Source of the DNA: Bacillus pumilus
Lineage (GTDB): Bacteria; Bacillota; Bacilli; Bacillales; Bacillaceae
Assembly: GCF_038738535.1 (NCBI RefSeq)
Contig: NZ_CP046128.1
Span: 310,001 to 374,000, forward strand
Reading direction: 5' to 3'
Length of the DNA stretch: 64,000 bases
In this document: positions 58,901 to 64,000 of the stretch, one piece after another
Layout: each line of letters starts with the position of its first letter
Position numbering within the stretch: position 1 is the first letter of the stretch
Notes under the pieces: model-generated
What the model was told of the DNA's origin: nothing
The model's input: the letters and a program-made list of their open reading frames with translations, nothing else
The model's database searches: none
Made by a program: the position numbers and the translations under genes

Positions 58901-60604
58901 CTAAAAGCATTGCCAGCGCCTGATATGGAAGCAAACCAAACGGCATACGAAGCCCCAAGAGACGAAGTTGAAACACTGCTTTGCGGTATTTGGGCAGATG
59001 TCCTTGGCGTGAGCCAAGTTGGCATTCACGACCACTTCTTCTTCCTTGGTGGAGACTCAATTAAAGGCATCCAAATGGCAAGCAGACTCACGCAAGCGGG
59101 CTGGAAGTTCGATATGAAGCTATTATTCCAGTACCCAACGATTGCGGAGCTGCGCCCATATATCGAAGAAGCCGATCAATTGACAGCTGACCAATCATCG
59201 GTTGAAGGGGAAGTCATTTTGACTCCAATTCAACGCTGGTTCTTTGAGCGAGCATTCAGTGACCAGCACCATTGGAATCTCTCGATGATGCTTCATGCGC
59301 CAAACGGATTTGACCTTTCGATTACAGAACAAGTGATGCAGAAATTACTTTCACATCATGATGCACTGCGCATGGTATACAGGCAAGAGCATGATGACAT
59401 TCTGCAATACAATCAGCGGGAGCTCACGGAATCGATTGCGATTATTTCTCATGATGTCTCTAAAGAGCACGACGTGAAAAAGGCCATTTCCACATATGCC
59501 AACGAGTATCAGCGTCAGCTGAACCTCGAAACAGGTCCGCTCATGAAAGTGATTTGTTTCCGTGCAAAAGATGGCGATCACTTACTCATCGTGACACACC
59601 ATCTTGTCATTGACGGTGTTTCATGCCGAATTTTACTAGAGGATTTTATGTCTCTTTATCAGCAGGCAGCTCAAGGACAAACGCTCGTTCTTCCGCCAAA
59701 AACCCATTCCTTTAAAGAATGGGCAGAGGCAATCGAACGATACGCACAGTCCAAGCCGTTAAAAAGCCAAAGTGAGTACTGGACAGAGATTGACACTCTG
59801 CCATTGACCACTTTACCTGTTGATCATGAAGTAACGAAAAGAAAAGTTGCTCAAACAAAAGCAGTACAGTTGCAGCTTTCAGAAACCGAAACCGAGCATC
59901 TTTTAACCGATATTCATCTACCGTATACAACGGAAATGAACGATATTCTTCTATGTGCTCTCGGTCTTGCCGTTCAGGAATGGACAGGGAAGTCCCATGT
60001 ACATGTGCAGCTTGAAGGTCATGGAAGAGAGGATATTTTATCAGGGCTGGATGTCTCCCGCACGGTTGGCTGGTTTACGAGTATGTATCCAGTTGTTCTT
60101 GAAGCAAAGCCGGATCAGACCATAGCTGATGCTATTAAAGGAACGAAAGAGATGCTGCGGCGTGTGCCAAATAAAGGAATTGGCTACGGGATTTTGAAAT
60201 ACATGACAGCCACTGAGCCGTCAGGACAGCACGTACATCCTGAAATCAGCTTGAACTATCTTGGGCAGATCGATCAGGAAGTGACGACAGAACTCTTTGG
60301 ACCGTCCACCTATGATATGGGACGACAAGCAAGCCCTGATTCAGAAGCTGTCTATAAGCTGAACCTCAGTGGTCTTGTTCAACACAATCGATTCATGTTG
60401 TCGTGTTCCTATTGTACAGATGAATATGAAGAACAAACGATACAGCAGTTCATGGCATTGTTGAAAGAAAAAATCCAATCCATCATTACCCATTGTTTAG
60501 CGCAGCACGAAAGAGAATTTACGCCAAGTGACTTCTCTGCGGCTGATCTTGAAATGGATGAAATGGACGACATTTTTGACATGCTTGAGGAAAAATTGAC
60601 CTAA
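49913..60604 (+). CDS. srfAB: Pumilacidin/surfactin-type NRPS, subunit 2 (Leu-Asp-D-Leu)
   Basis: 3563 residues, modules C-A-T, C-A-T, C-A-T-E. C motifs near 143, 1172 and 2209; A core motifs near 606, 1636 and 2673; carrier serines near 990, 2028 and 3047; epimerisation motif near 3228. The first C domain follows an upstream E domain and is expected to accept a D-residue. Codes by eye: A4 DAFFIGATIK (branched aliphatic; Val in surfactin, Leu in pumilacidin), A5 DLTKIGHIGK (Asp), A6 DAWFLGNVVK (Leu, then epimerised). The N-terminal start MSKQKIQKVYPLTPMQEGML is a typical acceptor docking region. Starts 20 bases after srfAA with AGAGGTGG. Confidence 0.95.
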   Translation: MSKQKIQKVYPLTPMQEGMLYHAMLDPNSSSYFTQLELGISGEFDLALFEKSLNELIRTYDILRTAFVYQQLQKPRQVVLAERHLDVYRENLSHLNHQEQQKVLGQYKKQVRKQGFHLTNDLLLKVAVFQLNETNWHLIWSNHHIIMDGWSMGVLMKKLFHYYESYRNGRTPDRSQGKPYADYIHWLGKQNKQEAESYWKKRLDGAVQHQGLLQQKESNGQYDHREWTFTWDAHTVQAIQDVARQSQVTAPNLFQAVWSVLLGTYHAADDVTFGTVVSGRPPSVSGIERMAGLFINTIPVRVTLDQGQTFKQLFQKVQQHALEAENYDFMPLYDIQQKTAAGGQLFDHLVGFENYPLDQELSGDTMSARLGFSIDVKDGFEQTNFDLNVLVYPGETWTLKIKYNAIAFEEKIIENISKHLTNLMKQIIQNPDVRLHDVTCITEEEKQQIEAWNQTERDYPKHLSIPELLNERMKAQPDYLALVEGDRTFTYGELGQEIRRLAGSLVENGVQPGDAVAVYMNRSTDAVIAILAVLHAGAAYVPIDPSQPEERIRWMLEDSGASILLHADNQPPVDEHIKAVHVTSKPHHSHVDLSARTSPSQLAYIMYTSGSTGQPKGVQIEHQHIVRLACSQEKLGLTQSDRMAHTGAVSFDAITFEIFTTLLNGATLYPVDRDTLLDIHRFEQFIQTHQLTALFLTTGLFNQLAQQRPQMFEGLTTLITGGDVINVKSAELVKQHHPALVLLNAYGPTENTTISTIYEVRGDETGPIPIGQPINHSSAYILDDDQRLQPIGAPGELYVGGDGVARGYFHRPDLTNQVFMADPFKPSGRLYRTGDLARYGADGQIEFLGRTDDQVKIRGFRIELGEIETVLQQEAGIDDAVVLVHSFSSGEKEITAYFTGTMTEEEVRDLFNQELPAYMVPHHVMKLDAFTLTSNGKVDRKALPKPDAHRDEKEIIPPETETEKALAQIWEELLGKTVGVDEHFFMAGGHSLKAMMMSAKIQEVLQKEVPIQVIFEKPTIRSLAAYIDQDGQEETGHPILPAEQAEEYPVSPAQRRLYILQTLEPDSTNYHIPIVLTVEGTLEYQRLRSAFDQLIQTHEILRTSFHINGEDIVQRVNEWTAFDLPVHDIKEEEAEAFLSESQTPFDLTAAPLLRAQLLKVSENRHLLVLEAHHLITDGSSMKTFIQDLAKAYDGEALAERAIHYKDYAVWQLSEEETEKQKEHEAYWLKQFEGDLPVLELPTDYPRPAERDFSGERFMFGCDQATTQRIHELLQKTDTTMYMFLLSAFQVLLATYSGQEDIIVGSPVAGRTHPDIQDMPGMFINTVAMRGKPEQTKTFLQLLEEIKETSVDAFAHQSYPLEELIARLPLDRDTTRSPLFSVSFNMQNMEVPALKLGDLHISPYAIQHHSVKFDLSLEAFEREGALKLSFDYAAALFKEETVRRFGTHLLAIIREAVQHPDEQIGLLRILDQHEQIERLEKKDEVQSNRHEPFHVQFSRQVKETPDAIAVMDDQRKLTYRELEDMANALGSELKVRGVEKEKTVALILDRSVYVIVSMLGVMKAGGAFVPIDPAFPAERIRYTLEDSGAQVIVTNESLAGSYQDHKSIQVVQVEKAVQQSRSLDLPEGSADQLAYVIYTSGTTGKPKGVQLTHRNLSHYVNWLTNEVTLQECDRTALLSSYAYDLGYTSIFPVLKAGGTLYVPREDVYTDPVRLMRLIDEQELTYIKMTPSLFHMMADSKDHAFNALRLVILGGEPIVSEDVETFMEQHPCVAVMNHYGPTETTIGTVTKLITPQELGALKDRSVIGQPIAHTRALALNRQKRLVPYGAPGELYISGEGVSRGYLNQPELTAERFLENPYYPQERMYRTGDLVRQHANGDIEFLGRIDDQVKIRGYRIEKQEIEHAARARLSIQEVYVKVIHMSRLPELALYYAAPEPIGTLTFREKLAETLPDYMIPTYFVKVDHIPLTQNGKIDAKSLPLPHEVHMNRAVHAAPETALEQSLCDIWSEVLGVEQIGVHGHFFELGGHSLKGMVLISKVQAKLNKHVPLKVLFEKPTIRAMAAYLEEVDSSDITSIHPAEKQDFYPVSSAQKRMYVLQQLHPEAVTYHMPAVLMMEGSLDVKQLEEALQALIERHESLRTAFVEIDGVPVQKVYRRVPFTLEVVEVERGHEQPVIDAFITPFSLYQAPLMRAKVAKLSDVKYVFMMDMHHIIADGVTRSLLIQELAELYEKKTLPPVQLHYKDYAVWQQEEKQQALLEKQRQYWLEQYAQPPEDLALPLDFPRPHVQSFEGDRVDRWLSAEKVQSIKTLMAEKGVSLNMVMQTAFAIFLSKLTGQTDIVIGAVTAGRTQASIERVPGMFVNTLALRHEVQLEETTAQLLEKMKDRSLAAYEHQEFPFEELVAQLDLPKDTSRNPLFSVMLTTDDRDLTLPDLDGLKLSQKQQETVQAKFDVTLGVFEEKDQVGLRFEYATALFKKKTIQRWSQYFEQIIDEMLAKLNQPISALSILTEEEKRELINEWSGPVLDVTSDQTVHALIEAKVHEAPLQKAATFCGTSWTYEELNNRANIVAQKLISLGTKPGDRVGILTRPSLDMTAAVLGVLKAGAAFVPIDADYPDQRIAYMLEDCEAEVLLMQKGLTAPTSFTGHVLQIEDAVEGEAQEIQVHVKPTDLAYMIYTSGTTGQPKGVMVEHQSLVNLAFWHNDAFQVTNADRTAKYAGFGFDASIWEMFPSWIAGAELHIIDEAIRLDMIKLNTYFNEKGITIAFLPTQLCEQFMSMDNHSLRYLLTGGDKLKQVKPVPYKLVNNYGPTENTVVATSGIINPDQGTLPIGTAIANTRFYIMGSLYDLSPPDVPGELVIAGKGLARGYWNLPEETEKRFVPDPFYPGERMYRTGDLVKWTEDGELIYLGRKDHQVNIRGFRIELSEVEAQLLALVEVKEAVVTTVKDASDQDALAAYVITENETEDLKESLKRTLPDYMVPSWIIKLDQLPMTANGKVDLKALPAPDMEANQTAYEAPRDEVETLLCGIWADVLGVSQVGIHDHFFFLGGDSIKGIQMASRLTQAGWKFDMKLLFQYPTIAELRPYIEEADQLTADQSSVEGEVILTPIQRWFFERAFSDQHHWNLSMMLHAPNGFDLSITEQVMQKLLSHHDALRMVYRQEHDDILQYNQRELTESIAIISHDVSKEHDVKKAISTYANEYQRQLNLETGPLMKVICFRAKDGDHLLIVTHHLVIDGVSCRILLEDFMSLYQQAAQGQTLVLPPKTHSFKEWAEAIERYAQSKPLKSQSEYWTEIDTLPLTTLPVDHEVTKRKVAQTKAVQLQLSETETEHLLTDIHLPYTTEMNDILLCALGLAVQEWTGKSHVHVQLEGHGREDILSGLDVSRTVGWFTSMYPVVLEAKPDQTIADAIKGTKEMLRRVPNKGIGYGILKYMTATEPSGQHVHPEISLNYLGQIDQEVTTELFGPSTYDMGRQASPDSEAVYKLNLSGLVQHNRFMLSCSYCTDEYEEQTIQQFMALLKEKIQSIITHCLAQHEREFTPSDFSAADLEMDEMDDIFDMLEEKLT
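57461..59220 (+). repeat. 1.76-kb near-identical direct repeat, copy in srfAB module 6
   Basis: Partner of 46755-48514 at offset 10706, no gap. Covers A6, T6 and the start of the epimerisation domain; the similarity drops sharply outside these limits, where the neighbouring C and E domains are ordinary paralogues. Confidence 0.85.
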
Positions 60605-60648
60605 CAACACGAGATCAGTCATACAAACGGGAAGGGAGGATGAAATAG

Positions 60649-63600
60649 ATGAGTTCATTTAAAAGGGATCAAGTTCAAGACATGTATTATCTGTCACCGA
60701 TGCAAGAAGGAATGCTGTTTCATACCCTCCATCATCAAGAAAAGGGATTTTATGTAGAGCAAATGGATATGAACGTAAAGGGCACACTGCGTCATGACTT
60801 ACTTGAGAAAAGCATGAATGTCATCGTGGAGCGGTACGATATTTTTCGTACCGTATTTCTCCACGAAAAAGTGAAGCGCCCTGTCCAAGTTGTGCTGAAG
60901 AAACGCCCTTTTACGCTTGATGTGGTGGACATGCAGGATCTTTCTGAAGACGAACAGCTTGTACGTATTGAGACATTTAAACAACAGGATCAGCTGAGAG
61001 GATTTGATCTCTCGAAGGATTCTCTCATGCGGGCATCCGTTTTCCAAACGGGCCCTGCCAGCTATCGCTGGATATGGAGCTATCACCATATCCTCCTTGA
61101 TGGCTGGTGCTTTGGGCTTGTGGTGCAGGAGTTATTTGCGATTTATCATGCACTTTTGCATGACATCCCTTACAAGCTGGAACCGGTTAAACCATACAAA
61201 GAATATATTCAATGGCTGGAAAAACAAGATAAACAAGCATCACTTCAATACTGGCAGCAATCATTAGCCGGGTTTGATGGACAATCAACCTTTAAAGAAC
61301 AGAGAAAACAAACGAATGAACATGAATTAGGCGAAATGGAATGGTCGATGAGCAAAGAAGAAACGGCTGCTTTATCAGAGTTAGCGTTGCAGCAAAATGC
61401 CACGTTAAGCAGCGTGCTTCAATCGGTGTGGTCAATTCTGCTGAGCAGATATCAGCGTTCAAATGATGTGTTGTTTGGCACGGTTGTGTCGGGACGTCCG
61501 GCAGATTTGGCTGGTGTTGACAGAATGGTTGGCTTGTTCATCAATGTCATCCCAAGAAGAATTCAGCTGACAGATGACATGACATTCCGTTCTCTTCTAT
61601 CAGAGACTCAGCAGCAGTCTCTTGCAGCCGAGCCGCACCAATATATTCCGATTTATGATATTCAGGCAAAGACAGGTCAGCAGCCACTCATTGATCATAT
61701 TGTCGTGTTTGAAAACGTCCCAGCCGCAAAGAAGGACGAGCAAGAGGCGCGATTAGGGTTTACTGTGGAAAACATGAATGTATATGAAAAATCGAACTAT
61801 GATCTCAATTTGCTGGCATCACCAGGAGAACAATTGCAATTGAAGCTGGCCTTTAACCAAAAAGCATTTGATCCTCAATTTGTCCACCGGTTAAAGGAGC
61901 AGCTGAGTCTATTGATGAACGAGGCGATCAAGCATCCCGATCAATCGGTTCATACACTTACACTCGTCACGAAACAGGAAAAGCAGCTGATTCTTGAGGA
62001 ATGGAATGCGCCTGAGCTTGAGCATGACCAGCTGTATTTGTCGAAATGGTTTGAGCATAATGTCCGCAAACAGCCGAATGCAGTGGCATTATCAGCAGGT
62101 GAGCACACGATGACATATGCGGAGCTGAATGAACAAGCCAATCGATTGGCAAGGCATTTGCAAAAAAATGGGGTCACGCATCAAACGGTCATCGCCATTT
62201 TAGCCGACCGCACGCCTGAACTTATTGTCAGCCTGCTGGCTGTCTTAAAAGCAGGCGCAATCTATGTGCCAATTGATCCCGATTATCCAGAAAGCCGCAT
62301 TCAATACATGCTTAAAGACAGCGGGGCAACGCATCTTCTGACTCACTCATGCTTTATCGGTCAGGCGAAGGCACTTGCGTTTGATGGTACGTATCTGTTT
62401 GCGGATGATCAGGAAATTTCACTGATGAGCTCAGAGAATCTTCTGCTAGAAGCAGGCTTACACGATACGGCTTACATCATGTATACATCTGGTACAACAG
62501 GTCAGCCAAAAGGCATCATGACGACCCATTCCAATATTGCCCGGGTGGTCAAAAATACGAACTACTTAACCATTTCAGAAACAGATACACTGCTGTCACT
62601 ATCCAACAGCGTATTTGATGGCTTTACATTTGATGTGTATGGCGCACTTTTAAACGGAGCGAAGCTTGTCCTGCCGAAAAAAGAGATCATTTTAGACATG
62701 GGCGAGCTGACGGGGCTGATTAAAAGAGAAAGCATTTCTGTCATGTTTGTTCCGACTGCATTATTTAATCTCCTCGTTGATGAAGAAACCGACTGGATGC
62801 GCAGTGTGCGCAAGGTGCTGTTCGGAGGAGAGCGGGCATCGGTACAGCATGTGAGGAAAGCCTTTGATGTCATGGGGAAAGACAGACTGATCAATGTCTA
62901 CGGTCCAACCGAATCAACGGTCTTCGCCACCTATTATCCAGTAGATGAGGCTCTGCCGGTAGAGACGCGTTCGATTCCAATCGGAAAGCCGCTCAACCAG
63001 ACGGGTGCTTATATATTGAGCCCGCACGGACAGCTTCAGCCGATTGGAATGGTCGGAGAACTATGCCTGAGCGGAAAAGGGCTTGCGAAGGGGTATTTGA
63101 ATCGTCCTGATCTGACAAAACAAGCCTTTATCGCCCATCCATTTGCTGCGGGAGAAAGGCTGTATCGTACGGGAGACTTGGCTTATTTTCGAGCAGACGG
63201 TTTAATTGAGTATGCAGGCAGAGTGGATGATCAGGTGAAAATTCGCGGTCATCGAATTGAGCTGACAGAAATTGAAGCCCACCTTCTCATGCATCCAGGC
63301 GTAAAGCAAGCTGCCCTTATAGCTGATCAGCATAACACGCAGCATACAAGGCTGCTCGCCTATATGACGTGTGAGGAGGAGTGGAAGGACAAACTCGATG
63401 TGATCAAGTCAGGGCTGAAGGAAAAACTTCCGGCTTACATGCAGCCTCATGAGCTGATCAGACTTGAGAAAATGCCGCTTACGCCAAATGGAAAGGTTGA
63501 TAAACGTCAGCTGCCAAAGCCAGAGGCGCCTCAAGGAAACCGCCATGTGAAGCTTCCAGTAAATGAGGTAGAACAAAAGTTGCTTGTGATGTGGAGGGAA

Positions 63601-64000
63601 GTGCTTGAAAGAGATGATATCAGCACAGATGACCATTTTTTTGAGCTTGGCGGGCATTCATTAAAAGCGATGTCGCTTTTATCCAAGGTGTCGAAGGAAT
63701 TCGATGTTCAGGTGCCCATTCACTTGCTGTTTGAGACGCCTACTATTGAAGCAATCAGCCGTTATATTCAACAGCAGGATCAGGAAGCCGCAGGCTATCT
63801 TGTATTCAATGAATCTCAAACGCCAACAGTCTTTGCTCTCCCGCCATTACCAGGCTATGGCTTTATTTATCAGGAAGCCGCAAAAACGCTTGATGGTGTT
63901 CGTTTGATCGCCTTTGACTTTATTGAAGCCGATCATCGAATTTCGCAATATGTTCAGCATATCCAGCACCTTCAGCCTGAAGGACCGCTGACTTTGATGG
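60649..64000 (+). CDS. srfAC: Pumilacidin/surfactin-type NRPS, subunit 3 (Ile/Val, thioesterase), 3' end outside window
   Basis: The frame is open from ATG 60649 (after AAGGGAGGA) to the window edge, 1117 codons. One module: C domain with HHILLDGW near 145, A domain with YTSGTTGQPKG near 611, carrier GGHS near 1001, then the start of a type I thioesterase (FALPPLPGYGFIYQ near 1062). The code read by eye is DGFFLGVVFK, closest to Ile/Val codes and unlike the DAFMLGMVFK Leu code of surfactin. This agrees with Ile or Val at position 7 of pumilacidin. The thioesterase would release and cyclise the heptapeptide onto the fatty-acid hydroxyl. Confidence 0.93.
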   Translation, partial: MSSFKRDQVQDMYYLSPMQEGMLFHTLHHQEKGFYVEQMDMNVKGTLRHDLLEKSMNVIVERYDIFRTVFLHEKVKRPVQVVLKKRPFTLDVVDMQDLSEDEQLVRIETFKQQDQLRGFDLSKDSLMRASVFQTGPASYRWIWSYHHILLDGWCFGLVVQELFAIYHALLHDIPYKLEPVKPYKEYIQWLEKQDKQASLQYWQQSLAGFDGQSTFKEQRKQTNEHELGEMEWSMSKEETAALSELALQQNATLSSVLQSVWSILLSRYQRSNDVLFGTVVSGRPADLAGVDRMVGLFINVIPRRIQLTDDMTFRSLLSETQQQSLAAEPHQYIPIYDIQAKTGQQPLIDHIVVFENVPAAKKDEQEARLGFTVENMNVYEKSNYDLNLLASPGEQLQLKLAFNQKAFDPQFVHRLKEQLSLLMNEAIKHPDQSVHTLTLVTKQEKQLILEEWNAPELEHDQLYLSKWFEHNVRKQPNAVALSAGEHTMTYAELNEQANRLARHLQKNGVTHQTVIAILADRTPELIVSLLAVLKAGAIYVPIDPDYPESRIQYMLKDSGATHLLTHSCFIGQAKALAFDGTYLFADDQEISLMSSENLLLEAGLHDTAYIMYTSGTTGQPKGIMTTHSNIARVVKNTNYLTISETDTLLSLSNSVFDGFTFDVYGALLNGAKLVLPKKEIILDMGELTGLIKRESISVMFVPTALFNLLVDEETDWMRSVRKVLFGGERASVQHVRKAFDVMGKDRLINVYGPTESTVFATYYPVDEALPVETRSIPIGKPLNQTGAYILSPHGQLQPIGMVGELCLSGKGLAKGYLNRPDLTKQAFIAHPFAAGERLYRTGDLAYFRADGLIEYAGRVDDQVKIRGHRIELTEIEAHLLMHPGVKQAALIADQHNTQHTRLLAYMTCEEEWKDKLDVIKSGLKEKLPAYMQPHELIRLEKMPLTPNGKVDKRQLPKPEAPQGNRHVKLPVNEVEQKLLVMWREVLERDDISTDDHFFELGGHSLKAMSLLSKVSKEFDVQVPIHLLFETPTIEAISRYIQQQDQEAAGYLVFNESQTPTVFALPPLPGYGFIYQEAAKTLDGVRLIAFDFIEADHRISQYVQHIQHLQPEGPLTLM

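Noticed and set aside
1..64000. CRISPR arrays, tRNA or rRNA genes, prophage or transposase genes
   Set aside because: No regularly spaced repeats, cloverleaf genes, rRNA-like sequence or recognisable transposase/integrase frames were seen.

Overview
The window comes from a low-to-moderate GC Bacillus of the B. pumilus group (pumilus / safensis / altitudinis). This rests on three things seen in the sequence. Gene order follows the lctP-ycg-nadE-put-yck-srfA segment of the B. subtilis chromosome. Expression signals are typical of Bacillus (strong AGGAGG ribosome sites, GTG and TTG starts). The three surfactin-type NRPS genes have adenylation-domain codes that fit pumilacidin rather than surfactin. 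No database search was possible; gene names are assigned by recognition of sequence and synteny.

Layout. 1-1112: 3' end of an L-lactate permease. 1319-6875: a divergent ntdR / ntdABC-glcP cluster (kanosamine / neotrehalosadiamine pathway), which in B. subtilis 168 sits elsewhere (yhj region). 6988-21845: a ycg-like block: ycgF, ycgG, ycgH, ycgI, nadE, aroK, ycgJ, ycgK, a carbon-nitrogen hydrolase, acetyl-xylan esterase/cephalosporin-C deacetylase, a small membrane protein, ycgL, then proline catabolism putB-putC-putR without putP. 21959-27558: an ArsB/NhaD-type permease, the cystine uptake pair tcyA-tcyB, yckD, an MBL-fold hydrolase, an Lrp/AsnC regulator and an AAC(3)-family acetyltransferase. 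27560-30320: a competence cluster, nin - tlpC - nucA on the minus strand, where tlpC is broken by three frameshifts and nucA is preceded by a textbook type I ComK box. 30688-38579: a six-gene, tightly coupled operon coding for a HyuA/HyuB hydantoinase-oxoprolinase pair plus a complete PotABCD-like ABC importer. 39186-64000: srfAA, srfAB and most of srfAC.

Control of the NRPS operon is the most interesting part. The 600 bp before srfAA hold a same-strand array of six TT(T/G)CGG ComA-type half sites with partly helical spacing, a promoter-like -10, then a clear c-di-GMP-I (GEMM) riboswitch and terminator-like hairpins before the ribosome site. Quorum sensing (ComX-ComP-ComA) and c-di-GMP would therefore both act on lipopeptide synthesis. 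The predicted product is a beta-hydroxy fatty acid joined to Glu-Leu-D-Leu-Leu-Asp-D-Leu-Ile/Val.

Two copies of an unusual intergenic element (1118-1310 and 7623-7845) share a core with terminal inverted repeats, yet each is flanked by exact direct copies of a different complete terminator hairpin. A 1.76-kb gap-free near-identical repeat joins the third modules of srfAA and srfAB. No rRNA, tRNA, CRISPR array or recognisable transposase gene was seen.
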